Source: Endozoicomonas sp. ISHI1
GTDB taxonomy: Bacteria; Pseudomonadota; Gammaproteobacteria; Pseudomonadales; Endozoicomonadaceae
DNA: 46,073 nt
Assembly (NCBI RefSeq): GCF_024606225.1
Contig: NZ_JAGRPU010000043.1
Coordinates: forward strand, 1-46,073
Direction: 5' to 3'
Shown here piece after piece: positions 34,557 to 44,568 of the stretch (the first letter of the stretch is position 1; each line of letters starts with the position of its first letter). Made by a program: the position numbers and the translations under genes. The notes under the pieces are model-generated. The model was given only the letters and a program-made list of their open reading frames with translations. It was not told where the DNA came from and searched no databases.

Positions 34557-36920
34557 TCAATCACTTGACTGTGCATCATAAAACTTTCGTTTTCGGTGTT
34601 GCCTTTTGTGATCCGACAAGGATTTCGCGTTTGACAGGCTCTTCTGGCACTCAGGGCAGGTTTGCTCTCCTGTATGATCTTTTCTTTTGTGAACCGACAG
34701 GGCTTGAGCGTTTGGCAGAGTCTTCTGGCACTCAGGGCAGGTTTGCTCTCCAGTGTGATATTGACTTTTGTGAGTCGTCAGTGCTTGAGCATTTGGCAGG
34801 GTCTTCTGGCACTCAGGGCAGGTTTGTTCTCCGGTATGATCTTTTCTTTTGTGATTCAACAGGGCTTGAGCGTTTGGCAGGGTCTTCTGGCACTCAGGGC
34901 AGGTTTGCTCTCCGCTGTGATCTTTTCTTTTGTGATCCGACAAGGCTTTCGCGTTTGGCAGGGTCTTCTGGCAATCAGGGCAGGTTTGCTCTCCGCTGTG
35001 ATCTTTTCTTTTGTGATGCGACAGGGCTTGAGCGTTTGGCAGGATCTTCTGGCACTCAGGGCAGGTTTGCTCTCCGGTGTGATATAAACTTTTGTGAGCC
35101 GACAGGGCTTGAGCGTTTGGCAGGGTCTTCTGGCAATCAGGGCAGGTTTGCTCTGGGGTATGATCTTTTCTTTTGTGATCTGACATGGCTTGAGCGCTTG
35201 GCAGGGTCTTCTGGCACTCAGGGCAGGTTTGCTTTCCGGTGTGATATAAACTTTTGTGAACCGACAGGGCCCGAGCGTTTGGCAGAGTCTTCTGGCACTC
35301 AGGGCAGATTTGCTCTGGGGTATGATATTTTCTTTTGTGTTCTGACAGGGCTTGAGCGTTTGGCAGGGTCTTCTGGCACTCAGGGCAGGTTTGCTCTCCG
35401 GTGTGATATTGACTTTTGTGAGCCGACAGGGCTTGAGCGTTTGGCAGGGTCTTCTGGCATTCAGGGCAGGTTTGCTCTGGGGTGTGATCTTTTCTTTTGT
35501 GTGCCGACAGGGCTTTAGTGTCTGGCAAAGTCTTCTGGCACTCAGGGCAGGTTTGCTCTGAGGTGTGCTCTTTTCTTTTGTGAACCGACAGGGCTTTATT
35601 GTTTGGCAGGACCATCTGGCACTCGGGGCAGGTTTGCTCTCCGGTATGATATTGACTTTTGTGATACGACAGGGCTTGAGCGTTTAACAGGGTCTTCTGG
35701 CACTCAGGGCAGGCTTGCACTGAGGTGTGATCTTTTCTTTTGTGAGCCGACAGGGCTCTCGCGTTTAGTAGGATCTTCTGGCACTCAGGGCAGGCGTGCT
35801 CTCCGGTGTGATATCGACTTTTGTGTTCGGACAGGGCTTTCGCGTTTGGCAGGGTCTTCTGGCACTCAGGGCAGGTTTGCTCTCCGGTGTGATATAAACT
35901 TTTGTGAACCGACAGGGCTTTGGCGTTTGGCAGGGTCTTCTGGCACTCAGGACAGGTTTGCTCTCCGGTATGATCTTTTCTTTTGTGATCCGTCAGGGCT
36001 TTCGCGTCTGGCAGGGGCTTCTGGCACTCAGGGCAGGTTTGTTCCGGGGTGTGTTTTTTTCTTTTGTGATTCCACAGGGCTATCGCGTTTGGCAGAGTCT
36101 TCTGGCACTCAGGGCAGGTTGGCTCTCCGGTGTGATATTGATTTTTGTGAGTCTTCAATGAGGCTTGAGAGCCAAGTGATTTTTCACAGCCGGGGTGATC
36201 ACATCGGTATTTTTTGGAGCCTGCCTTCCTTTGTTTTTTCGCAGGAGGCGGATTTAATGTTAATGATGGACCGGTTGTGCTGTCAGCGCCTGAGATGACT
36301 GTCGGACCTTCAGCAGGATGGCTTACCGAGCCAGATTCCTGATCGCCCGTTTCCAAATAGACCTTGGTTCTCCAAGCGAAAGAGTCGTCTGAGGTTGAAC
36401 GACACTGGATACTTGCAGAAGGAGCAAAGATACAGCGTCCTTGTCGATGACAACAGGGCTGTTCATGACAATTTTCGTCAAGGCTATGTCGGGCGTCGGT
36501 GGGCTGGCCCGAGTTTTTATCATTATGGCTGTTGTCGTATAGATAATGCGATTTCTCTGAATGTCTATTGAATGACTGACCATGATCCTCTTGCTCCATT
36601 GTCCGGGAATAGTTCCCTCCTCCCGTTCCGTGCATCAAAGTGATGATCTGAAGTTTGTTTCGTCTACAGGGTTTGTCATCGGTTGGTATGCCTGACCCTG
36701 AATATCCGTTTGTGCGGGTAATGTTTGATGGTTGGTTTTGCATCGGCCTCCCATCGGTCATTGGCATTGCAGATAATGTGCACGGCTCAGTTTTTATAAA
36801 AAAATTCTGGCTTGTCGAAACCCCATTCTGGTTAACCTCAACGATAAAACGGTAAGTCTGCGGCTCAACCGGACAGACAAAAGGCACAAAGACCAATACG
36901 TGCAAGAGTAGACTTTTAAT
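34557..36920 (-). CDS. Exported C2H2 zinc-finger array protein, copy 4 (20 fingers)
   Basis: 787 residues from the ATT at 36920. Leader domain nearly identical to copies 5-7, with HEQPCCHRQGRC. NLS-like AKKQRKAGSKK. Twenty fingers, exactly five (135 residues) more than copy 3. Finger 8 carries an atypical CQMVLPNNKALSVH unit that recurs in copies 5 and 7 next to the same PDTKALSAH unit, so blocks of fingers are shared between paralogues. Fingers 2 and 3 (NAIALWNH, DAKALTDH) are shared with copy 3 instead, so the array looks mosaic. The last unit is CPECQKSLSNAKSLSDHKRQHRKRK. Confidence 0.88.
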   Translation of the reverse strand: MKSLLLHVLVFVPFVCPVEPQTYRFIVEVNQNGVSTSQNFFIKTEPCTLSAMPMTDGRPMQNQPSNITRTNGYSGSGIPTDDKPCRRNKLQIITLMHGTGGGNYSRTMEQEDHGQSFNRHSEKSHYLYDNSHNDKNSGQPTDARHSLDENCHEQPCCHRQGRCIFAPSASIQCRSTSDDSFAWRTKVYLETGDQESGSVSHPAEGPTVISGADSTTGPSLTLNPPPAKKQRKAGSKKYRCDHPGCEKSLGSQASLKTHKNQYHTGEPTCPECQKTLPNAIALWNHKRKKHTPEQTCPECQKPLPDAKALTDHKRKDHTGEQTCPECQKTLPNAKALSVHKSLYHTGEQTCPECQKTLPNAKALSEHKSRYHTGEHACPECQKILLNARALSAHKRKDHTSVQACPECQKTLLNAQALSYHKSQYHTGEQTCPECQMVLPNNKALSVHKRKEHTSEQTCPECQKTLPDTKALSAHKRKDHTPEQTCPECQKTLPNAQALSAHKSQYHTGEQTCPECQKTLPNAQALSEHKRKYHTPEQICPECQKTLPNARALSVHKSLYHTGKQTCPECQKTLPSAQAMSDHKRKDHTPEQTCPDCQKTLPNAQALSAHKSLYHTGEQTCPECQKILPNAQALSHHKRKDHSGEQTCPDCQKTLPNAKALSDHKRKDHSGEQTCPECQKTLPNAQALLNHKRKDHTGEQTCPECQKTLPNAQALTTHKSQYHTGEQTCPECQKTLPNAQALSVHKRKDHTGEQTCPECQKSLSNAKSLSDHKRQHRKRKFYDAQSSD

Positions 36921-37269
36921 GGTTCTATCCTTTGTTTTCTATGGATAGGAGCAGTGAGGATAGACCAGAGAATAAGGAGCGTGCCTGCCTGACAGAAGGT
37001 TTCATCAAACGATAAGGATCTTATGAATCCTGCAAATTCAGACCGAAGACATATGCCCATTAAAAAATATTCCCGAACCCATCAAGTTGGTGATTTCCTG
37101 GTGCCACATGGGCATTAAGACCTGCTTGCTAAAGAAGACGTCCTTCCATGTCTTTTTGTCATCGGTTAACCTGCCCCAGGTAATAGACAGATGGACGTGA
37201 ACATTGCACTTCAGCTCATGCCCAAACGTTTGTAATTCCTTTCCCTCTTGAGCCTATGACAAGCAGAAA
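36921..37269. repeat. 349-bp conserved spacer, first of four
   Basis: Nearly identical in sequence and equal in length to the spacers at 39862, 41993 and 44220. It holds the 5' leader and Shine-Dalgarno of the gene to its left (copy 5 is downstream on the minus strand) and the 3' end of the gene to its right. TTGATG-N17-TAATGG on the minus strand (near 37055-37085) is a weak promoter candidate. Confidence 0.7.
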
Positions 37270-39861
37270 TCAATCACTTGACTTTGCATCATCAAGCTTT
37301 CGTTTTCGGTGTTGCCTTTTATGATTCGACAGGGCTTGAGCGTTTGGCAGGGTCTTCTGGCACTCAGGGCAGGTTTGTTCCGGGGTGTGATCTTTTCTTT
37401 TGTGATTCGACAGGACTTGAGCGTTTGGCAGGGTCTTCTGGCACTCAGGGCAGTTTTGCTCTGGGGTGTGATCTTTTCTTTTGTGATTCGTCAGAGCTTT
37501 CGCGTTTGGCAGGGTCTTCTGGCACTTAGGGCAGGTTTGCTGTCCGGTGTGATATTGACTTTTGTGAGCCGACAGGACTTGAGCATTTGACAGGGTCTTC
37601 TGGCACTCAGGGCAGGTTTGCTCTCCGCTGTGATCTTTTCTTTTGTGATCCGACAGGGCTTTCGCGTTTGGCAGGGTCTTCTGGCACTCAGGGCAGGTTT
37701 GCTCTCCGCTGTGATCTTTTCTTTTGTGATCCGACAGGGCTTTCGCGTTTGGCAGGGTCTTCTGGCACTCAGGGCAGGTTTGCTCTACGCTGTGATCTTT
37801 TCTTTTGTGAGCCGACAGGGCTTGAACGTTTGGCAGGGTCTTCTGGCACTCAGGGCAGGTTTGCTCTCCGCTGTGATCTTTTCTTTTGTGAATCGACAGG
37901 GCTTGAGCGTTTGGCAGGATCTTCTGGCACTCAGGGCAGGTTTGCTCTCCGGTATGATCTTTTCTTTTGTGATCTGACAGGGCTTGAGCGTTTGGCAGGG
38001 TCTTCTGGCAATCAGGGCAGGTTTGCTCTCCGCTGTGATCTTTTCTTTTGTGATCCGACAGGGCTTTCGCGTTTGGCAGGGTCTTCTGGCAATCAGGGCA
38101 GGTTTGCTCTCCGGTATGGTCTTTTCTTTTGTGATCTGACAGGGCTTGAGCGCTTGGCAGGGTCTTCTGGCACTCACGGCAGGTTTGCTCTCCGCTATGA
38201 TCTTTTCTTTTGTGAGCCGACAGGGCTTGAGCGTTTGGCAGGGTCTTCAGGCACCCGGGGCAGGTTTGCTGTCCGCTGTGATCTTTTCTTTTGTGATGCG
38301 ACAGGGCTTGAGCGTTTGGCAGGATCTTCTGGCACTCAGGGCAGGTTTGCTTTCCGCTGTGATCTTTTCTTTTGTGAGCCGACAGGGCTTGCGCGTTTGG
38401 CAGGGTCTTCTGGCAATCAGGGCAGGTTTGCTCTGGGGTATGATATTTTCTTTTGTGATCCGACAGGGCTTTCACGTTTGGCAGGGTCTTCTGGCACTCA
38501 GGGCAGGTTTGCTCTCCGGTATGAGCTTTTCTTTTATGCTCTGACAGAGCTTGAGGGTCTGGCAGGGTCTTCTGGCACTTAGGACAGGTTTTCTCTCCGC
38601 TGTGATCTTTTCTTTTGTGAGCCGACAGGGTTTTCGCGTTTGGCAGGGTCTTCTGGCACTCAGGGCAGGTTTGCTCACCGGTGTGATATTGACTTTTGTG
38701 AGCCGACAGGGCTTGAGCGTTTGGCAGGGTCTTCTGGCATTCAGGGCAGGTTTGCTCTGGGGTGTGATCTTTTCTTTTGTGAGCCGACAGGGCTTTAGTG
38801 TCTGGCAGGGTCTTCTGGCACTCAGGGCAGGTTTGCTCTGAGGTGTGCTCTTTTCTTTTGTGAACCGACAGGGCTTTATTGTTTGGCAGGGCCATCTGGC
38901 ACTCGGGGCAGGTTTGCTCTCCGGTATGATATTGACTTTTGTGATACGACAGGGTTTGAGCGTTTAACAGGGTCTTCTGGCACTCAGGGCAGGCTTGCTC
39001 TCCGGTGTGATATCGACTTTTGTGTTCGGACAGGGCTTTCGCGTTTGGCAGGGTCTTCTGGCACTCAGGGCAGGTTTGCTCTCTGGTGTGATATTGCCTC
39101 TTGTGAGTGCTCAATGAGGCTTGAGAGCCAAGTGTTTTTTCACAGCCGGGGTGATCACATCGGTATTTTTTGGAGCCTGTCTTCCTTTGTTTTTTAGCAG
39201 GAGGTGGATTTAATGTTAATGATGGACCGGTTGTGCTGTCAGCGTCTGAGACAACTGTCCGAGCTTCAGCAGGATGGCTTACCGAGCCCGTTTTCAGACA
39301 GAGATCTGTTCCGCAAGCGAAAGAGTCGTCTGAGGTTGAACGACACTGGATACTTGTAGAGGGAGCAAAGATACAGCGTCCTTGTCGATGACAACAGGGC
39401 TGTTCATGGCAATTTTCGTCAAGGCTATGCCGGGAGTCGGTGGGCTGACCCGAATTTTCATCATTATGTTCATTGTCGTATAGAAAATGCGATTTTTCTG
39501 AATGTCTATTGAATGACTGACCATGATCCTCTTGCCCCGTTGTCCGGGAATAGTTACCTCCTCCCGTTCCGTACATCAAAGTGATGATCTGAAGTTTGTT
39601 TCGTCTACAGGGTTTGTCATCGGTTGGTATGCCTGACCCTGAATATCCGTTTGTGCGGGTAATGTTTGATGGTTGGTTTTGCATCGGCCTCCCATCGGTC
39701 ATTGGCATTGCAGATAATGTGCACGGCTCAGTTTTTATAAAAAAATTCTGGCTTGTCGAAGCCCCATTCTGGTTAACCTCAACGATAAAACGGTAAGTCT
39801 GCGGCTCAACCGGACAGACAAAAGGCACAAAGACCAATACGTGCAAGAGTAGACTTTTAAT
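37270..39861 (-). CDS. Exported C2H2 zinc-finger array protein, copy 5 (23 fingers)
   Basis: 863 residues from the ATT at 39861, the longest complete copy. The leader domain lacks five residues present in most copies (CLKTG-SVSHP). Twenty-three fingers; the array contains runs of almost identical units (several TLPNAKALSDHKRKDHSGEQ in succession), the signature of recent local duplication. The linker TPEQ is rarer and HSGEQ commoner than elsewhere. CPGCLKTLPNAQ and CRECQKTLPSAQ are unit variants. Finger block QMALPNNKALSVH / PDTKALSAH is shared with copies 4 and 7. Confidence 0.88.
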   Translation of the reverse strand: MKSLLLHVLVFVPFVCPVEPQTYRFIVEVNQNGASTSQNFFIKTEPCTLSAMPMTDGRPMQNQPSNITRTNGYSGSGIPTDDKPCRRNKLQIITLMYGTGGGNYSRTTGQEDHGQSFNRHSEKSHFLYDNEHNDENSGQPTDSRHSLDENCHEQPCCHRQGRCIFAPSTSIQCRSTSDDSFACGTDLCLKTGSVSHPAEARTVVSDADSTTGPSLTLNPPPAKKQRKTGSKKYRCDHPGCEKTLGSQASLSTHKRQYHTREQTCPECQKTLPNAKALSEHKSRYHTGEQACPECQKTLLNAQTLSYHKSQYHTGEQTCPECQMALPNNKALSVHKRKEHTSEQTCPECQKTLPDTKALSAHKRKDHTPEQTCPECQKTLPNAQALSAHKSQYHTGEQTCPECQKTLPNAKTLSAHKRKDHSGEKTCPKCQKTLPDPQALSEHKRKAHTGEQTCPECQKTLPNVKALSDHKRKYHTPEQTCPDCQKTLPNAQALSAHKRKDHSGKQTCPECQKILPNAQALSHHKRKDHSGQQTCPGCLKTLPNAQALSAHKRKDHSGEQTCRECQKTLPSAQALSDHKRKDHTGEQTCPDCQKTLPNAKALSDHKRKDHSGEQTCPDCQKTLPNAQALSDHKRKDHTGEQTCPECQKILPNAQALSIHKRKDHSGEQTCPECQKTLPNVQALSAHKRKDHSVEQTCPECQKTLPNAKALSDHKRKDHSGEQTCPECQKTLPNAKALSDHKRKDHSGEQTCPECQKTLSNAQVLSAHKSQYHTGQQTCPKCQKTLPNAKALTNHKRKDHTPEQNCPECQKTLPNAQVLSNHKRKDHTPEQTCPECQKTLPNAQALSNHKRQHRKRKLDDAKSSD

Positions 39862-40210
39862 GGTTCTATCCTTTGTTTTCTATGGATAGGAGCAGTGAGG
39901 ATAGACCAGAGAATAAGGGGCGTGTCTGCCTGACAGAAGGTTTCATCAAACGATAAGGATCTTATGAATCCTGCAGATTCAGACCGAAGACATACGCCCA
40001 TTAAAAAATATTCCCAAACTTATCAAGTTGGTGATTTCCTGGTGCCGCATGGGCATTAAGACCTGCTTGCTAAAGAAGACGTCCTTCCATGTCTTTTTGT
40101 CATCGGTTAACCTGCCCCGGGTAATAGACAGATGGACGTGAACATTGCATTTCAGCTCATGCCCAAACGTTTGTAATTCCTTTCTCTCTTGAGCCTATGA
40201 CAAGCAGAAA
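39862..40210. repeat. 349-bp conserved spacer, second
   Basis: Same length and almost the same sequence as the spacer at 36921-37269. No gene. Confidence 0.7.
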
Positions 40211-41992
40211 TCAATCACTTGACTTTGCATCATCAAGCTTTCGTTTTCGGTGTTGCCTTTTATGATTCGACAGGGCTTGAGTGTTTGGCAGGATCTTCTG
40301 GCACTCAGGACAGGTTTGTTCCGAGGTGTGATCTTTTCTTTTGTGATTCGACAGGGCGTGAGCGTTTGGCAGAGTCTTCTGGCACTCAGGGCAGGTTTGC
40401 TCTCCGCTGTGATATTGACTTTTGTGAGCCGCAAGGGCTTTCGCGTTTGGCAGGGTCTTCTGGCACTCAGGGCAGGTTCGTTCTCCGGTATGATCTTTTC
40501 TTTTGTGATCTGACAGGGCTTGAGCATTTGGCAGGGTCTTCTGGCAATCAGGGCAGGTTTGCTCTCCGGTATGATCTTTTCTTTTGTGAACTGACAGGGC
40601 TTGAGCGTTTGACAGAGTCTTTTGGCACTCAGGGCAGGTTTGCTCTCCGGTGTGATATCGACTTTTGTGAAGCGACAGGGCTTGAGCATTTGACAGGATC
40701 TTCTGGCACTCAGGGCAGGTTTGCTCTGGGGTGTGGTCTTTTCTTTTGTGAACCGACAGGGCTTGAGCATTTGACAGGATCTTCTGGCACTCAAGGCAGG
40801 TTTGCTCTGGGGTGTGATGTTTTCTTTTGTGATTGTACAGGGCTTGAGCGTTTGGCAGGGTCTTCTGGCACTCAGGGCAGGCTTGCTCTCCGCTGTGATC
40901 TTTTCTTTTGTGAGCCGACAGGGCTTGAGCGTTTGGCAGGGTCTTCTGGCACTCAGGACAGGTCTGCTCTCCGGTATGATCTTTTCTTTTATGATCAGAC
41001 AGGGCTTGAGCGTTTGGCAGGGTCTTCTGGCACTCAGGGCAGGTTTGCTCTCCGGTGTGATATAGACTTTTGTGAACCGACAGGGCTTGAGCGTTTGGCA
41101 GGGTCTTCTGGCACTCAGGGCAGGATTGCTCTCCGCTGTGATCTTTTCTTTTGTGAACCGACAGGGCGTGAGCGTTTGGCAGAGTCTTCTGGCACTCAGG
41201 GCAGGTTTGCTCTCTGGTGTGATATTGCCTTTTGTGAGTGCTCAATGAGGCTTGAGAGCCAAGTGTTTTTTCACAGCCGGGGTGATCACATCGGTATTTT
41301 TTGGAGCCTGTCTTCCTTTGTTTTTGAGCAGGAGGTGGATTTAATGTTAATGATGGACCGGTTGTGCTGTCAGCGTCTGAGACAACTGTCCGAGCTTCAG
41401 CAGGATGGCTTACCGAGCCCAATTCCAGACAGAGATCTGTTCTGCAAGCGAAAGATTCATCTGAGGTCGAACGATACCGGCTACTTTTGGAGGGAGCGAA
41501 GATACAGCGTCCTTGTCGATGACAACAGGGCTGTTCATGACAATTTTCGTCAAGGCTATGTCGGGCGTCGGTGGGCTGGCCCGAGTTTTTATCATTATGG
41601 CTGTTGTCGTATAGATAATGCGATTTCTCTGAATGTCTATTGAATGACTGACCATGATCCTCTTGCCCCGTTGTCCGGGCATAGTTCCCTCCTCCCGTTC
41701 CGTGCATCAAAGTGATGATCTGAAGTTTGTTTCGTCTACAGGGTTTGTCATCGGTTGGTATGCCTGACCCTGAATATCCGTTTGTGCGGGTAATGTTTGA
41801 TGGTTGGTTTTGCATCGGCCTCCCATCGGTCATTGGCATTGCAGATAATGTGCACGGCTCAGTTTTTATAAAAAAATTCTGGCTTGTCGAAACCCCATTC
41901 TGGTTAACCTCAACGATAAAACGGTAAGTCTGCGGCTCAACCGGACAGACAAAAGGCACAAAGACCAATACGTGCAAGAGTAGACTTTTAAT
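40211..41992 (-). CDS. Exported C2H2 zinc-finger array protein, copy 6 (13 fingers)
   Basis: 593 residues from the ATT at 41992, exactly 270 residues (ten fingers) shorter than copy 5. The leader domain has the same short form as copy 5 (FACRTDLCLELGSVSHP) and the NLS-like stretch reads PPAQKQRKTGSKK. Thirteen fingers. Its C-terminal fingers (CPDCQKTLPNAQAL.., NAKALAAHKSQYHSGEQ, ILPNTQALSNHKRQH) match those of the partial copy 8 in order, evidence of block exchange between them. Confidence 0.87.
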   Translation of the reverse strand: MKSLLLHVLVFVPFVCPVEPQTYRFIVEVNQNGVSTSQNFFIKTEPCTLSAMPMTDGRPMQNQPSNITRTNGYSGSGIPTDDKPCRRNKLQIITLMHGTGGGNYARTTGQEDHGQSFNRHSEKSHYLYDNSHNDKNSGQPTDARHSLDENCHEQPCCHRQGRCIFAPSKSSRYRSTSDESFACRTDLCLELGSVSHPAEARTVVSDADSTTGPSLTLNPPPAQKQRKTGSKKYRCDHPGCEKTLGSQASLSTHKRQYHTREQTCPECQKTLPNAHALSVHKRKDHSGEQSCPECQKTLPNAQALSVHKSLYHTGEQTCPECQKTLPNAQALSDHKRKDHTGEQTCPECQKTLPNAQALSAHKRKDHSGEQACPECQKTLPNAQALYNHKRKHHTPEQTCLECQKILSNAQALSVHKRKDHTPEQTCPECQKILSNAQALSLHKSRYHTGEQTCPECQKTLSNAQALSVHKRKDHTGEQTCPDCQKTLPNAQALSDHKRKDHTGERTCPECQKTLPNAKALAAHKSQYHSGEQTCPECQKTLPNAHALSNHKRKDHTSEQTCPECQKILPNTQALSNHKRQHRKRKLDDAKSSD

Positions 41993-42341
41993 GGTTCTAT
42001 CCTTTGTTTTCTATGGATAGGAGCAGTGAGGATAGACCAGAGAATAAGGAGCGTGCCTGCCTGACAGAAGGTTTCATCAAACGATAAGGATCTTATGAAT
42101 CCTGCAAATTCAGACCGAAGACATACGCCCATTAAAAAATATTCCCGAACCCATCAAGTTGGTGATTTCCTGGTGCCACATGGGCATTAAGACCTGCTTG
42201 CTAAAGAAGACGTCCTTCCATGTCTTTTTGTCATCGGTTAATCTGCCCCGGGTAATAGACAGATGGACGTGAACATTGCACTTCAGCTCATGCCCAAACG
42301 TTTGTAATTCCTTTCCCTCTTGAGCCTATGACAAGCAGAAA
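41993..42341. repeat. 349-bp conserved spacer, third
   Basis: As the spacer at 36921-37269. No gene. Confidence 0.7.
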
Positions 42342-44219
42342 TCAATCACTTGACTTTGCATCATCAAGCTTTCGTTTTCGGTGTTGCCTTTTATGATTCG
42401 ACAGGGCTTGAGCGTTTGGCAAATTCTTCTGGCACTCAGGGCAGGTTTGCTCTCCGGTGTGATATCGACTTTTGTGAAGCGACAGGGCTTGAGCGTTTGA
42501 CAGGGTCTTCTGGCACTCAGGGCAGGTTTGCTCTGGGGTGTGGTCTTTTCTTTTGTGAGTCGACAGGGCTTGAGCATTTGGCAGGGTCTTCTGGCACTCA
42601 GGGCAGTTTTGTTCTCCGGTATGCTCTTTTCTTTTGTGAGTCGACAGGGCTTGAGCATTTGGCAGGATCTTCTGGCACTCAGGGCAGTTTTGTTCTCCGG
42701 TATGCTCTTTTCTTTTGTGAGTCGACAGGGATTTGGCGTTTGGCAGGCTCTTCTGGCACTCCGGGCAAGTTTGCTCTCCGCTGTGATCTTTTCTTTTGTG
42801 ATCCGACAAGGCTTTCGCGTTTGGCAGGGTCTTCTGGCAGTCAGGGCAGGTTTGCTCTGGGGTGTGATCTTTTCTTTTGTGAGCCGACAGGGCTTTAGTG
42901 TCTGGCAGGGTCTTCTGGCACTCAGGGCAGGTTTGCTCTGAGGTGTGCTCTTTTCTTTTGTGAACCGACAGGGCTTTATTGTTTGGCAGGGCCATCTGGC
43001 ACTTGGGGCAGGTTTGCTCTCCTGTATGATATTGACTTTTGTGATACGACAGGGCTTGAGCGTTTAACAGGGTCTTCTGGCACTCAGGGCAGGTTTGCTC
43101 TCCTGTATGATCTTTTCTTTTGTGAGCCGACAGGGCTCTCGCGTTTGGCAGGATCTTCTGGCACTCAGGGCAGGTTTGCTCCCCAGTGTGATATCGACTT
43201 TTGTGTTCGGACAGGGCTTTCGCGTTTGGCAGGATCTTCTGGCACTCAGGGCAGGTTTGCTCTGGGGTGTGATCTTTTCTTTTGTGATCTGACAGGGCTT
43301 GAGCGTTTGGCAGGATCTTCTGGCACTCGAGGCAGGTTTGCTCTGGGGTGTGATCTTTTCTTTTGTAGGCCGACAGGACTTGAGTGTTTGGCAGGGTCTT
43401 CTGGCACTCAGGGCAGGTTTGCTCTGGAGTGTGCTCTTTTCTTTTGTGAGAGTTCAATAAGCCTCGAAAGCCAAGTGATTTTTCACAGCCGGGGTGATCA
43501 CATCGGTATTTTTTGGAGCCTGCCTTCCTTTGTTTTTTCGCAGGAGGTGGATTTAATGTTAATGATGGACCGGTTGTGCTGTCAGCTCCTGAGATGACTG
43601 TCGGACCTTCAGCGGGATGGCTTACCGAGCCAGATTCCTGATCGCCCGTTTGCAAATAGTCATCTGTTCTCCAAGCGAAAGAGTCGTCTGAGGTTGAACG
43701 ACACTGGATACTTGTAGAGGGAGCGAAGATACAGCGTCCTTGTCGATGACAACAGGGCTGTTCATGACAATTTTCGTCAAGGCTATGTCGGGCGTCGGTG
43801 GGCTGGCCCGAGTTTTTATCATTATGGCTGTTGTCGTATAGATAATGCGATTTTTCTGAATGTCTATTGAATGACTGACCATGATCCTCTTGCTCCATTG
43901 TCCGGGAATAGTTCCCTCCTCCCGTTCCGTGCATCAAAGTGATGATCTGAAGTTTGTTTCGTCTACAGGGTTTGTCATCGGTTGGTATGCCTGACCCTGA
44001 ATATCCGTTTGTGCGGGTAATGTTTGATGATTGGTTTTGCATCGGCCTCCCATCGGTCATTGGCATTGCAGATAATGTGCACGGCTCAGTTTTGATAAAA
44101 AAATTCTGGCTTGTCGAAGCCCCATTCTGGTTAACCTCAACGATAAAACGGTAAGTCTGCGGCTCAACCGGACAGACAAAAGGCACAAAGACCAATACGT
44201 GCAAGAGTAGACTTTTAAT
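42342..44219 (-). CDS. Exported C2H2 zinc-finger array protein, copy 7 (14 fingers)
   Basis: 625 residues from the ATT at 44219, 162 residues (six fingers) shorter than copy 4. The leader domain is closest to copy 4 (MEQEDHGQSF, AEGPTVISGADST). Fourteen fingers; finger 1 differs (CEKSLGFRGLLNSH) and finger 2 has Tyr for the first zinc-binding His (QVLSAYKRKDH), so it probably does not bind zinc. The shared block QMALPNNKALSVH / PDTKALSAH is present. Confidence 0.87.
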   Translation of the reverse strand: MKSLLLHVLVFVPFVCPVEPQTYRFIVEVNQNGASTSQNFFIKTEPCTLSAMPMTDGRPMQNQSSNITRTNGYSGSGIPTDDKPCRRNKLQIITLMHGTGGGNYSRTMEQEDHGQSFNRHSEKSHYLYDNSHNDKNSGQPTDARHSLDENCHEQPCCHRQGRCIFAPSTSIQCRSTSDDSFAWRTDDYLQTGDQESGSVSHPAEGPTVISGADSTTGPSLTLNPPPAKKQRKAGSKKYRCDHPGCEKSLGFRGLLNSHKRKEHTPEQTCPECQKTLPNTQVLSAYKRKDHTPEQTCLECQKILPNAQALSDHKRKDHTPEQTCPECQKILPNAKALSEHKSRYHTGEQTCPECQKILPNARALSAHKRKDHTGEQTCPECQKTLLNAQALSYHKSQYHTGEQTCPKCQMALPNNKALSVHKRKEHTSEQTCPECQKTLPDTKALSAHKRKDHTPEQTCPDCQKTLPNAKALSDHKRKDHSGEQTCPECQKSLPNAKSLSTHKRKEHTGEQNCPECQKILPNAQALSTHKRKEHTGEQNCPECQKTLPNAQALSTHKRKDHTPEQTCPECQKTLSNAQALSLHKSRYHTGEQTCPECQKNLPNAQALSNHKRQHRKRKLDDAKSSD

Positions 44220-44568
44220 GGTTCTATCCTTTGTTTTCTATGGATAGGAGCAGTGAGGATAGACCAGAGAATAAGGAGCGTACGTGCCTGACAGAAGGTT
44301 TCATCAAACGATAAGGATCTTATGAATCCTGCAAATTCAGACCGAAGACATACGCCCATTAAAAAATATTCCCGAACCCATCAAGTTGGTGGTTTCCTGG
44401 TGCCGCATGGGCATTAATACCTGCTTGCTAAAGAAGACGTCCTTCCATGTCTTTTTGTCATCGGTTAACCTGCCCCGGGTAATAGACAGATGGACGTGAA
44501 CATTGCACTTCAGCTCATGCCCAAACGTTTGTAATTCCTTTCCCTCTTGAGCCTATGACAAGCTGAAA
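44220..44568. repeat. 349-bp conserved spacer, fourth
   Basis: As the spacer at 36921-37269. No gene. Confidence 0.7.

Noticed and set aside
40219-41643. Long plus-strand open frame (474 codons) and similar ones opposite the other arrays
   Set aside because: They are antisense to the finger units; the 27-codon period lets one stop-free antisense frame persist. They have no ribosome binding sites and encode repetitive GLERLAGSSGTQGRFAL-type sequence with no fold.
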